A stretch of DNA of 20,397 nucleotides, taken from positions 1-20,397 of the forward strand of contig NJBP01000042.1 of NCBI GenBank assembly GCA_005223085.1. Reading direction: 5' to 3'. Shown one piece after another: positions 1-6,102 of the stretch. Position numbers and translations under genes: made by a program. Source of the stretch: Candidatus Aerophobetes bacterium Ae_b3b (GTDB lineage Bacteria; Aerophobota; Aerophobia; Aerophobales; AE-B3A). The notes under the pieces are model-generated. The model saw only the letters and a program-made list of their open reading frames with translations. It was not told the origin of the DNA and did no database searches. Each line of letters begins with the position of its first letter. Positions within the stretch are counted from its first letter, which is position 1.

Positions 1-290
1 CGGTGTCTAGTGAGAGTTCTGGCAGTTGGGTTGGACTCAAGAAAGAGATTTACCGGGCCCTAAATATTATTCGAGTATACACGAAACAGCCTGGAGAATC
101 AGCTGATCTCAAAGACCCTGTTGTTCTTAAAAAGGGAAGTGTAGTCCTGGACGCCGCTAAAGCTATTCACAAGGATTTCGCTCATAATCTCAGATATGTT
201 CGTATGTGGGGTTCCAGCAAATTTGATGGTCAACAAGTAGATCGAGACCATCCTTTAGAGGACGGTGACATTGTAGAATTCCATCTATGA
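1..290 (+). CDS. C-terminal part of a DRG/OBG-type GTPase (TGS domain), 5' end outside window
   Basis: The frame is open from the left edge and stops with TGA at 288-290, so only about 95 C-terminal residues are visible. They form a TGS domain: the IRVYTKQPG strand, a charged insert, then VLKKGSVVLDAAKAIHKDF, the YVRMWGSS segment and the ending LEDGDIVEFHL. This is the usual C-terminus of DRG/OBG-like translation-factor GTPases, in which the GTPase domain comes first. The GTPase motifs must lie upstream of the window. An in-frame GTG at position 3 could be read as a start, but nothing upstream of it can be checked and a stand-alone TGS protein is less likely. The gene converges on the histidine kinase, whose stop is 30 nt away. 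No clear terminator is visible between them. The domain call is firm and the exact family is inferred. Confidence 0.8.
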   Translation, partial: VSSESSGSWVGLKKEIYRALNIIRVYTKQPGESADLKDPVVLKKGSVVLDAAKAIHKDFAHNLRYVRMWGSSKFDGQQVDRDHPLEDGDIVEFHL

Positions 291-319
291 GGTAGCCGGG
301 CAAGCAAAGACAATTTTAA

Positions 320-2278
320 TCAATCCAAAAGTAGGGTGAAGATGAAGTTAGCCCATTGTCCTTCTTCAGACTCAGCCCATATTTTCCCCCCATGCTTTTG
401 GATAATCTCTTTGGTGACAAAAAGACCCAATCCACTTCCCTTCTCTTTTCTGAATTTCTCCCCGCTGAGGCGGACAAATTTGGTAAAAAGCTGATCGCTC
501 TTATCCTTGGGAAATCCCTCACCTTTGTTCCATACATTTATCTTCCACTCATTTTCTTCCCTCAGAACACCTATCTTAATTTTACCTTTTTCTTTCCCAT
601 ATTTTATAGCGTTGCTCAAAAGATTTTCCATTACTATCTTTAAAAGATCGGGGTCTGCCCTGACTTTAAAAGAATCAGATACATCTACTTCCAGGAGTAT
701 ACCCCCTCCTTCAAGTTGACCTTCAAATTCATCTAAAACTGGCTCCAAAATATCTTTTTTAAATTCGACCTCCTGTTTGTTAACTTTCAACTCTTCTTTT
801 TCTATTCGACTCAAATCAAAGTAATTTTTTATCATATCGCTAAGTCTTTCGGAATTCCGCAACAGCACATCCACCATCGTTTTCTGTCCTTCGTTCAGTG
901 TTCCTACAACTCCCTGGCTTAGATTATAAGCACTACCCAATACAAGACCCAGTCTATTCTTAATTTCATGAGTTACAAAAGTAAGTATTTCCATGTAGTG
1001 CTGATTTATCTGCCTTAAATCATCGTTTGCTTTTTCCAGGTCTGTCTCCCTTTTATATAAAACAGCAGCCATCTGATTAAAATTTCGTATGAGCTCCTGA
1101 ATTTCCAGATATGGCAATTTCTGAATGTAAGGATATTTCTTCTCTTTTTCTAGAATATCCTGGATTTCCCCTCGTGCAATACGATTGGTTGCTTTCACCA
1201 GCTTCTTTATTGGTTTGGAAAGTCCTCGGGACAAAAGATGAGAAAGAATTAGGACAGCGACAATACCTCCAAATATTATGGCTAGAAAACGGAGGAAGAT
1301 TCCGTTTCTGATATCAACATATTTATCCTCCAGAACACCTGCATACAACATCCCTATTGTCTCGTTGGTGGGGGAATATATCGGTTCGTAGGCTGATATG
1401 TACCAACTATTGACTACAAAAGCTCTATCCAGCCATGTTTTTCCATTCTCCAAGACCTTTTCGTAAACTTCTCTTGAAACACGTGTCCCAATAGCTCGAG
1501 AGCCATCCTTTTCTTTGACATTGGTGGTTATTCGTACATCCCACTGGAAAATAGTAACGGTTCCGAATGGCTTTCCTTTGTATTCCTTCTCCTCAAAGAC
1601 CATATCTCTTACGTAATCAACTAACCGGTAGTTTCTATTTAATAAAATTCCTCCATATAGAATACCTATTATTTCTTCATTTCCTGCCCACACAGGCACA
1701 GCAGCCATGAGAACCATCCCTGACGTTTCTGCTTTTTCGGAACGAGGTCTGGCTCCAGGAGTAGGAGTAAATTGAATATATGCTTGCTGAAATAGATCCT
1801 CTCCCTCCATTTTCAGAGTCTGAGGAGGCATTATTACAATACCTGATGCACTTTTCCCCCGGAAGGCTTTTGACACAAGGGAATTTGAGAGAGAAAAGTC
1901 CCCGCTGTAGTGTGGAAAACGAGTCCGGAGTATAACTTTTCCTTTTCTATCACATAAGGTGAGAAAATCAAAGCCAGAATCAACTCTTTTTTTCTCAAGC
2001 CAGGATCTTATATCCGAGGAAATGGGTTGAGATTTTTCGAGAGGATCTATTAACCGCTGTTTTTCTGCGAGAAGATCCAAAGTAATTACTAATTTTTCTA
2101 TCTCTTTATCCAAGAAATTGTGAGCTACTCGCAAATCAATGGCAACTCTGCTCTTTGTTTCGTTAAGGACGACATGAAAGATATGGAGACGAGATACCAG
2201 TATGACAAGAACCCCTATCAAGAGAACAACCAGCGTGAAATACCAGAAAATCTTCCGCTGAAACGATAATTTAATCAT
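320..2278 (-). CDS. Membrane sensor histidine kinase with periplasmic Cache-type domain, HAMP, HisKA and HATPase
   Basis: 652 residues. A membrane helix at about 10-30 and a second at about 328-350 enclose a roughly 300-residue extracytoplasmic sensor. Its tandem pattern (IIGILYGGILLNRNY near 203-217, ETIGMLYAGVLEDKY near 306-320) is typical of double Cache domains. HAMP follows (SKPIKKLVKATNRIARGE), then a coiled coil. The H box THEIKNR holds the phospho-acceptor His437, with Arg442 where most kinases have Pro. The N box ENLLSNAIKYG contains Asn556. The G1 box reads NKGEG rather than the usual DxGxG form. The G2 box is GSGLGL at 614-619, with the F-box phenylalanine in LFTKF. The gene lies 10 nt after the response regulator, its probable partner, and both follow rex on the same strand. 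The ligand is unknown. The divergent G1 box could lower ATPase activity, but all other motifs are intact. Confidence 0.93.
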   Translation of the reverse strand: MIKLSFQRKIFWYFTLVVLLIGVLVILVSRLHIFHVVLNETKSRVAIDLRVAHNFLDKEIEKLVITLDLLAEKQRLIDPLEKSQPISSDIRSWLEKKRVDSGFDFLTLCDRKGKVILRTRFPHYSGDFSLSNSLVSKAFRGKSASGIVIMPPQTLKMEGEDLFQQAYIQFTPTPGARPRSEKAETSGMVLMAAVPVWAGNEEIIGILYGGILLNRNYRLVDYVRDMVFEEKEYKGKPFGTVTIFQWDVRITTNVKEKDGSRAIGTRVSREVYEKVLENGKTWLDRAFVVNSWYISAYEPIYSPTNETIGMLYAGVLEDKYVDIRNGIFLRFLAIIFGGIVAVLILSHLLSRGLSKPIKKLVKATNRIARGEIQDILEKEKKYPYIQKLPYLEIQELIRNFNQMAAVLYKRETDLEKANDDLRQINQHYMEILTFVTHEIKNRLGLVLGSAYNLSQGVVGTLNEGQKTMVDVLLRNSERLSDMIKNYFDLSRIEKEELKVNKQEVEFKKDILEPVLDEFEGQLEGGGILLEVDVSDSFKVRADPDLLKIVMENLLSNAIKYGKEKGKIKIGVLREENEWKINVWNKGEGFPKDKSDQLFTKFVRLSGEKFRKEKGSGLGLFVTKEIIQKHGGKIWAESEEGQWANFIFTLLLD

Positions 2279-2288
2279 TAATATTAGC

Positions 2289-2681
2289 TCATTTTCTTCT
2301 TTGAAGCACTTCCGCCACTTTTTCTATCAGTTTATCTGGGGGCACAGGTTTTTCCAGGAACTCAGTTACGGGTAACCACTCCTTGTCGGGTTCTATTTTC
2401 TCCTGAATATCCATACTTTCTCTTATGGCTGTTAGCATTATTATGGGTGTGTTCCGGATTTCTTCGTATTTTCTGAGCTCTCGGGAAACATTAAACCCCC
2501 CTGTCTTTCTTTTCAGCATCACATCCAGTATTATAACATCTGGCTTTTCCTTAAGAGCTTTCTCGAGAGCCTCTTTTTCATCGTAAGCGGCCACCACTTT
2601 ATATCCCTTATTCTCCAAAGCCACCTTGTTGACCTTTACGAAATCAACCTCATCATCAACTAAAAGTACTTTTTTCTCCAT
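2289..2681 (-). CDS. Single-domain response regulator (CheY-like receiver)
   Basis: 130 residues, consisting of a receiver domain only. The acidic pocket is Asp9-Asp10-Glu11 in LLVDDE, the phospho-acceptor is Asp53 in VIILDVM, the switch Thr84 is in IIMLTA and the conserved Lys111-Pro112 is in FLEKP. The loop after Asp53 is a little long (LKRKTGGFN). No DNA-binding or enzymatic output domain follows, so it probably acts by protein contact or as a phospho-relay carrier. The ATG is preceded by GAGG about seven bases upstream. The gene is first of a two-gene unit with the histidine kinase (10-nt gap), and rex ends 96 nt upstream on the same strand. Partnership with the kinase is inferred from position. 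Confidence 0.93.
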   Translation of the reverse strand: MEKKVLLVDDEVDFVKVNKVALENKGYKVVAAYDEKEALEKALKEKPDVIILDVMLKRKTGGFNVSRELRKYEEIRNTPIIMLTAIRESMDIQEKIEPDKEWLPVTEFLEKPVPPDKLIEKVAEVLQRRK

Positions 2682-2709
2682 TGTAACCTCTTTTTTGATA
2701 TTTAGAAGA

Positions 2710-2726
2710 TTGTGACCTATTCACTT
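2710..2726. promoter_or_regulatory. Imperfect Rex-like palindrome upstream of the response regulator
   Basis: TTGTGACCTATTCACTT lies 29 nt before the response-regulator start. It has the TTGTGA and TTCAC half-sites of a Rex operator, but the spacing is one base shorter than the consensus TTGTGAANNNNTTCACAA. No convincing promoter hexamers surround it. It is listed as a weak candidate only. Confidence 0.22.
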
Positions 2727-2777
2727 CATTGGCCAAGGTACAACCTTCTTGAGTTTGCCACTAATCACCAGGAATGC

Positions 2778-3176
2778 TTAATTTCCTCTAGATAAATGAA
2801 AACGCTGATCGTTAACAATATAACAGGTTATAACTTCAAGTTGAGAGGTAAAATCAACATTTTTTAACTTCACGTAAGAGGGAACAACGACTCCAGCGGA
2901 AGAGAAATTGAAAATGCCTTTTATCCCACTTATGACAAGAAGATCTGCTGACTCTTGGGCCGCTTCAGCTGGAGCAGTAATCATTCCTATATGAATTTTC
3001 TGCTTCCTTATTATTTTGGGCATCTGGTAAGGATGATATATCTTTACACCGGCTACTGTCTTACCAATCTTGTTCGGATTTACATCAAATCCGACTTGGA
3101 TATGGAACCTACTTTTCTCAAAAGCAAGATTGTTTAATAGAACCCTCCCTAATTTCCCAACACCCACCAGTGCTAT
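2778..3176 (-). repeat. Direct repeat copy 1: DNA for the Rex Rossmann domain, inside rex
   Basis: This 399-nt stretch aligns without gaps to 4168-4566 at an offset of 1390. By hand count there are about 32 mismatches (about 92% identity). Positions 2913-3024 are completely identical to 4303-4414 (112 nt). Similarity fades at the stop codon on one side and at the start of the Rossmann domain on the other. It encodes 132 residues in each copy, 108 of them identical. Confidence 0.93.
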
Positions 3177-3425
3177 AGGCCATACTCTATCGAGACCCAA
3201 TGCCTTTGAGATCCCCTCTCGCAACTTCCCTACTCTGTACCCCTTACTCGGAGTTCCAAATTGCCCAAAATAAGAGAGGTCTTTTCTTACCCTCGCCCCC
3301 GATGTCCCTAAGAACTCAGCCAGCTGCTCAGAAGATATCCTTGTCTCTTCCCTCATTTCCTTGAGATATCTAAGATAAAGAGAAAGGCGGATAGCTGCGT
3401 TTTCTGACGCTTTTTCTTTAGACAT
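2778..3425 (-). CDS. rex: Redox-sensing transcriptional repressor Rex
   Basis: 215 residues, the usual Rex length. Residues 1-80 are the winged-helix DNA-binding domain, with the family hallmark RVRKDLSYFGQFGTPSKGY at 46-63. Residues 83-215 form the Rossmann domain, with the NAD(H)-binding loop GVGKLG at 88-93 and acidic Asp114 in VGFDVNPNKIG. The C-terminal segment DFTSQLEVITCYIV is the swapped helix that joins Rex dimers. Rex proteins bind TTGTGAANNNNTTCACAA operators when NADH/NAD+ is low and let go when NADH rises. GAGG precedes the ATG by about nine bases. Two operator-like sites lie upstream of the channel operon at 5872 and 5958. The DNA encoding residues 84-215 is duplicated at 4168-4566, where it forms the tail of the FNT channel. 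The upstream leader contains repeat arms and a promoter-like motif resembling that of the channel operon. Confidence 0.96.
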   Translation of the reverse strand: MSKEKASENAAIRLSLYLRYLKEMREETRISSEQLAEFLGTSGARVRKDLSYFGQFGTPSKGYRVGKLREGISKALGLDRVWPIALVGVGKLGRVLLNNLAFEKSRFHIQVGFDVNPNKIGKTVAGVKIYHPYQMPKIIRKQKIHIGMITAPAEAAQESADLLVISGIKGIFNFSSAGVVVPSYVKLKNVDFTSQLEVITCYIVNDQRFHLSRGN

Positions 3426-3440
3426 AGCCTAAACCTCGAT

Positions 3441-3510
3441 CAAGATACTCGAGGGGGGAAATATCCCCCCTCGACGGCTCGAGCAAGCCGAGCCTGCTCC
3501 CCTCTTTTTT
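3441..3510 (-). repeat. Left arm of an inverted GC-rich repeat element
   Basis: Read on the minus strand this arm starts with AAAAAAGAGGGGAGCAGGCTC and continues through GCTCGAGCCG, TCGAGGGGGGATATTTCCCC and CTCGAGTATCTTG. The same order of blocks occurs on the plus strand at 3823-3947. It contains a perfect 9-bp stem, CGAGGGGGG with CCCCCCTCG, at 3450-3473, with a six-base loop, and the smaller GGCTCG/CGAGCC stem next to it. It lies 16 nt upstream of the rex start codon, so the hairpin would be in the rex leader RNA. Confidence 0.7.
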
Positions 3511-3544
3511 CTGATATTTGGTCTACCGAGGGTTACTTGATAAT

Positions 3545-3573
3545 AATTCAGAGAGATTATTGAAATTCCTATA
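3545..3573 (-). promoter_or_regulatory. Promoter-like motif upstream of rex resembling the FNT operon start region
   Basis: On the minus strand a possible -10 (TATAGG, 3568-3573) is followed directly by AATTTCAATAATCTCTC and then TGAATT. The FNT operon promoter has TATAAT followed by AATTGTGAATAATCTCTC and AATT at 5956-5984. The AATAATCTCTC core is identical and the spacing from the TATA box is within one base. No good -35 is present here and the TTGTGA half-site is degenerate, so binding by Rex is only a suggestion. Confidence 0.35.
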
Positions 3574-3822
3574 CTTCAAAATTATTCAGTGGGAGGCACG
3601 CTGAAAAAGCTGCTTCCTTCTGCTTCTGTGCTTTCCTCAGCCATGCCACGCCTGCATCCCCAATCCTTAAGCACAAGTCAGATGCTTCAATTTGAAATAA
3701 ATGTGAGCTTGTTGCTAAACCATATCTAAAATTACTATGGGAAAAATACCGCTGTCCCGGAGAATAGTTAAAAGTATCGGAATTTCAAAAATTTCTTTGG
3801 ATTGCTACCAAATGAGCTACCG

Positions 3823-3947
3823 AAAAAAGGGGGGAGCAGGCTCTCTCATGCCCTGAGCGAAGCGAGAGTCGGCTTTGCCGATCGGGCCGTTGAGGGGGGC
3901 ATTCCGAAGGAATCGGCGAAGCCCTATTTTCCCCCTTAAATATCTTG
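3823..3947 (+). repeat. Right arm of the inverted GC-rich repeat element
   Basis: This arm begins AAAAAAGGGGGGAGCAGGCTC, passes GGGCCGTTGAGGGGGGC and ends CTATTTTCCCCCTTAAATATCTTG. It matches the left arm block by block in opposite orientation. It is longer because of extra hairpin segments: CTCTC with GAGAG around CATGCCCTGAGCGAAGC, CGGC-TTT-GCCG, and ATTCC-GAA-GGAAT. Such multi-hairpin, non-coding arms are typical of REP/MITE-like sequences. No transposase remains between the arms. Confidence 0.65.
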
Positions 3948-4167
3948 CGATGGTCTATGCCTGGGTAGTACACGGTGCACCTCTCCTTTTTCAATGTAGT
4001 TTACCAAATGTCGAGAGAAACACAACTTATGCCAGACTATCTTTAAAGAGTCCCAAGAAATAAAAAGAACCTCCTCAGCCTGGCAATAATCAGAATATTA
4101 TATACTTCGTCGAGGAGTAAGGCGGGTTAATATCCTTTGAGGACACTAAGTTTTAATTCTTCAATAC

Positions 4168-4566
4168 TTAATTTTCTGTAGATAACTGAAAATGTCGATT
4201 GTTAACAATATAATTAGGTATAATTTCAAGTTGAGAGGTAAAATCAACATTTTTTAACTTCACGTAAGAGGGAACAATGACTCTGGTACAAGAAAAATTG
4301 AGAATGCCTTTTATCCCACTTATGACAAGAAGATCTGCTGACTCTTGGGCCGCTTCAGCTGGAGCAGTAATCATTCCTATATGAATTTTCTGCTTCCTTA
4401 TTATTTTGGGCATCCGGTAAGGATGATACACCTTTACACCGGCTATTCTCCTACCAATCTTGTTCGGATTTACATCAAATCCGATTTGGATATGGAACCC
4501 ATTTTTCTCAAAAGTAAGATTGTTTAACAGAACCCTCCCTGATTTCCCAACACCCACCAGTGCTAT
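4168..4566 (-). repeat. Direct repeat copy 2: Rex Rossmann-domain DNA fused to the FNT gene
   Basis: This is the counterpart of 2778-3176. The frame is preserved from the shared IALVGVGK start to the stop, with no insertion, deletion or early stop. The 24 amino-acid differences from about 32 base changes indicate many non-synonymous changes. They cluster outside the 112-nt identical block and in the last ten residues. Confidence 0.93.
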
Positions 4567-5364
4567 AGACAATGGCCATCTACGCTTTTTTTTACCATAT
4601 AGATAATAGTAAAGCATACCAACAAAGAAGGCTCCACCAACAATATTTCCCAGGGTTACCGGCAACAAATTGTTGAACAAAAACATCCCCCAGGTAATCT
4701 TGTTTGTAATAAACATACCGGCAGGAATAAAAAACATATTGGCAACACTGTGTTCAAATCCTAAGGTAACGAAAGCCATGATAGGAAATTGAATTGCAAA
4801 GACCTTGCCTATTATATTATCACTACCTAATGCTAACCAAATAGCTAAGCAGACCAACCAGTTACATCCTACTCCACGCAGAAATGCCTGAGTAAAGCTG
4901 AGTTTGCATTTTGCCTGAGCAATCTCAGCAATATAGCTCATCCAGGGATCTTTAAGTAGCAACCCGGTGCCAATACCTAGAAAATAGGCAACGAAGATTC
5001 CTCCCATAAAATTACCCATATAGGAGCCAGTCCAGTTTCTCACCAAGCCTTTCCAGCTACCTCTATTATTTAGACAAGCAACTGTAGGCAACATGCAATT
5101 CCCAGTAAAAAGTTCTGCGCCTCCAATAACCACGAGCATCAGACCAACTGGGAAGACAGCACCAAAGACAAGCTTCTGTAAACCTGGCAATTCCCTTGGC
5201 CACGGATCTCCAGCAGCAGCAATCACCGCTAAAAACCCCCCAAAAGCAACGTAGGCACCTGCGAGAAACCCCAAAATCAGCACCCTGTTCCAAGTCATTT
5301 TTGTTTTCTTCTCGCCAACAGCACATACTGTTTCCATAATAGCAGGAGGCACTTTGCACGGCAT
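4168..5364 (-). CDS. FNT-family channel fused to a C-terminal Rex NAD(H)-binding domain
   Basis: 398 residues, against about 260-290 for ordinary FNT channels. Residues 25-256 are a complete formate/nitrite/hydrosulfide-type channel: TM1 LGFLAGAYVAFGGFLAV, the signature GAELFTGN at 82-89, SYMGNFMGG at 114-122, CNWLVC at 167-172, the central pore His205 in FEHSVANM, and NLLPVTLGNIVGG at 232-244. A basic linker, GKKKRRWPLS, leads straight into residues 267-398, which are about 82% identical to Rex 84-215. The dinucleotide loop GVGKSG (271-276) has Ser for Leu but all glycines. The winged helix is absent, so this is not a repressor. FNT C-termini face the cytoplasm, so the domain could see NAD(H). 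AAGGAGAT precedes the ATG by eight bases. The gene lies 38 nt after the 120-residue gene, behind a promoter with Rex-type operators. Substrate (formate, nitrite, hydrosulfide or other) cannot be told. Redox gating or Rex sequestration is inference. Confidence 0.92.
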   Translation of the reverse strand: MPCKVPPAIMETVCAVGEKKTKMTWNRVLILGFLAGAYVAFGGFLAVIAAAGDPWPRELPGLQKLVFGAVFPVGLMLVVIGGAELFTGNCMLPTVACLNNRGSWKGLVRNWTGSYMGNFMGGIFVAYFLGIGTGLLLKDPWMSYIAEIAQAKCKLSFTQAFLRGVGCNWLVCLAIWLALGSDNIIGKVFAIQFPIMAFVTLGFEHSVANMFFIPAGMFITNKITWGMFLFNNLLPVTLGNIVGGAFFVGMLYYYLYGKKKRRWPLSIALVGVGKSGRVLLNNLTFEKNGFHIQIGFDVNPNKIGRRIAGVKVYHPYRMPKIIRKQKIHIGMITAPAEAAQESADLLVISGIKGILNFSCTRVIVPSYVKLKNVDFTSQLEIIPNYIVNNRHFQLSTEN

Positions 5365-5402
5365 CGTTTAATCTCCTTTTTCTCTAATTGCTATTTTTCT
5401 TG

Positions 5403-5765
5403 TTACCATTTTTCTTGCTGGAGACGACAACTTAGCCAGGTTTTTTGTTTTTCGCTCAATTCCCCAACAATTTCCTCGATAAATCTGATATCTCCGCTGG
5501 CTAAAGCTGCATATTCTTCAGTAGTTAAATCAAACTTATTGAGGACTTGAGCTGGATCATCTGCTAACTGAGCTAGGATTCTATTATCTTCCGCTGCCAA
5601 TTCTAATACTTTTAGGATTTCTGCCTTGTGCCTGCGTCTACCTTCTAGCCAGAACCAGTGTCGATCTTCCGCTGTTAGTCTTTTAAGCATCCCAGAGAAA
5701 GCCTTCTCTAGATCTTCTAGCACCTCAACGACCTGCAAAGCTTCCGTTTCACTACCTTTGCTCAT
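5403..5765 (-). CDS. Small predicted helical protein preceding the FNT-Rex channel
   Basis: 120 residues with no signal peptide or membrane helix. Residues 1-60 are highly charged and predicted helical (EVLEDLEKAFSGMLKRLTAEDRHWFWLEGRRRHK). Residues 61-110 carry the pattern LADDPAQVLNKFDLTTEEYAALASGD, which recalls the small all-helical LigA-like or Franean1_4349-like domains (a DP turn, then LTxEExAALxSGD). I do not recognise the family with confidence and assign no function. A good Shine-Dalgarno (GAGGTGAC) lies seven bases before the ATG. As first gene of the operon, 38 nt from the channel gene, it is probably made together with it. It could be a soluble partner or an unrelated small protein. 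The start looks sound because a 15-bp palindrome and the ribosome site lie immediately upstream. Confidence 0.75.
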   Translation of the reverse strand: MSKGSETEALQVVEVLEDLEKAFSGMLKRLTAEDRHWFWLEGRRRHKAEILKVLELAAEDNRILAQLADDPAQVLNKFDLTTEEYAALASGDIRFIEEIVGELSEKQKTWLSCRLQQEKW

Positions 5766-5783
5766 TTTTTTGTCACCTCGTTT

Positions 5784-5798
5784 TTATGAATTTCATAA
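5784..5798. promoter_or_regulatory. Perfect 15-bp palindrome TTATGAATTTCATAA before the 120-residue gene
   Basis: Two 7-bp arms, TTATGAA and TTCATAA, flank a single base, a few bases upstream of the GAGGTGAC ribosome site on the minus strand. The arms resemble Rex half-sites (TTGTGAA/TTCACAA) with one change each, but the spacing is too short for a normal Rex operator. It may be a different operator or a leader hairpin close to the ribosome site. Confidence 0.4.
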
Positions 5799-5871
5799 GC
5801 CAATACACTAGGGCCAATTGGTGAATTTGTTTGGCAACGTCAGTCAATAAAAAGTGCTGGATTTGTACGCA

Positions 5872-5889
5872 TTGTGAGTTATTTCACAT
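5872..5889. promoter_or_regulatory. Rex-type operator in the leader of the FNT operon
   Basis: TTGTGAGTTATTTCACAT matches 12 of the 14 defined positions of the Rex consensus TTGTGAANNNNTTCACAA. It lies about 85 nt downstream of the predicted transcription start of the FNT operon, where a bound repressor could block elongation or form a loop with the site at 5958. The core TGTGA-N6-TCACA would also suit a CRP/FNR-family protein, but rex is the only such regulator in the window. Confidence 0.65.
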
Positions 5890-5957
5890 ATTACTAACTT
5901 GGCCCATAATCGTTATTTATCTAATCAAAGGGCGTTTACGTATTCGACACTCTCCAA

Positions 5958-5975
5958 TTGAGAGATTATTCACAA
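5958..5975. promoter_or_regulatory. Rex-type operator overlapping the FNT operon transcription start
   Basis: On the minus strand TTGTGAATAATCTCTCAA matches 12 of 14 consensus positions, with one perfect half-site. It begins 3 nt downstream of the TATAAT box and so covers the expected start of transcription, the standard place for a repressor. A CTCTC/GAGAG inverted repeat (5950-5964) overlaps its far end. Confidence 0.62.
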
Positions 5976-5978
5976 TTC

Positions 5979-6006
5979 ATTATAATAAAAAAATCTCTCC
6001 TGTCAA
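5979..6006 (-). promoter_or_regulatory. Strong leftward sigma-70 promoter for the FNT operon
   Basis: On the minus strand the -35 is TTGACA (6001-6006) and the -10 is TATAAT (5979-5984). Both are perfect consensus hexamers, with a 16-base spacer rich in T. A promoter this strong next to repressor sites fits a gene kept off and then fully induced. Confidence 0.8.
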
Positions 6007-6102
6007 GAGGACACCTCCAGTTTTCCGAAAAACCCTTGTCTTTTTGCTGTGGGGCGAGGTGTTGGGCATATCTCAGCCGCGTGATCCCGGGTCTATAGAG
6101 AA

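Larger units (their letters stand above)
3426..4167. other. 742-nt gene-free region between rex and the FNT-Rex fusion
   Basis: I see no convincing gene here. Short open frames run through repeats and lack ribosome-binding sites or family motifs. The region holds two GC-rich, hairpin-rich repeat arms in inverted orientation (3441-3510 and 3823-3947) around an AT-rich core of about 310 nt. It also has a promoter-like motif on the minus strand near 3545-3573 that may serve rex. No strong terminator follows the fusion gene, so rex could be reached by read-through as well as from its own promoter. Confidence 0.7.

Noticed and set aside
291-319. Bidirectional terminator between the convergent TGS-domain gene and the kinase
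   Set aside because: The 29-nt gap has no stable stem with a T-tract on either strand.
3450-3513. Hairpin plus T-run as a factor-independent terminator on the plus strand
   Set aside because: No plus-strand gene ends here, and about ten bases separate the stem from the T-run. It is better explained as part of the inverted repeat arm.
3785-3994. Minus-strand 69-residue frame starting MKKERCTVYYPGIDHRKIF, faintly like an IS110-type transposase start
   Set aside because: Most of it translates the GC-rich repeat arm. The similarity is limited to a few residues and no further transposase motifs are found.
5872-5889. CRP/FNR site reading of TGTGA-N6-TCACA
   Set aside because: The core fits CRP as well as Rex, but no CRP/FNR protein is in the window and rex is adjacent, so Rex is preferred, without excluding the other.
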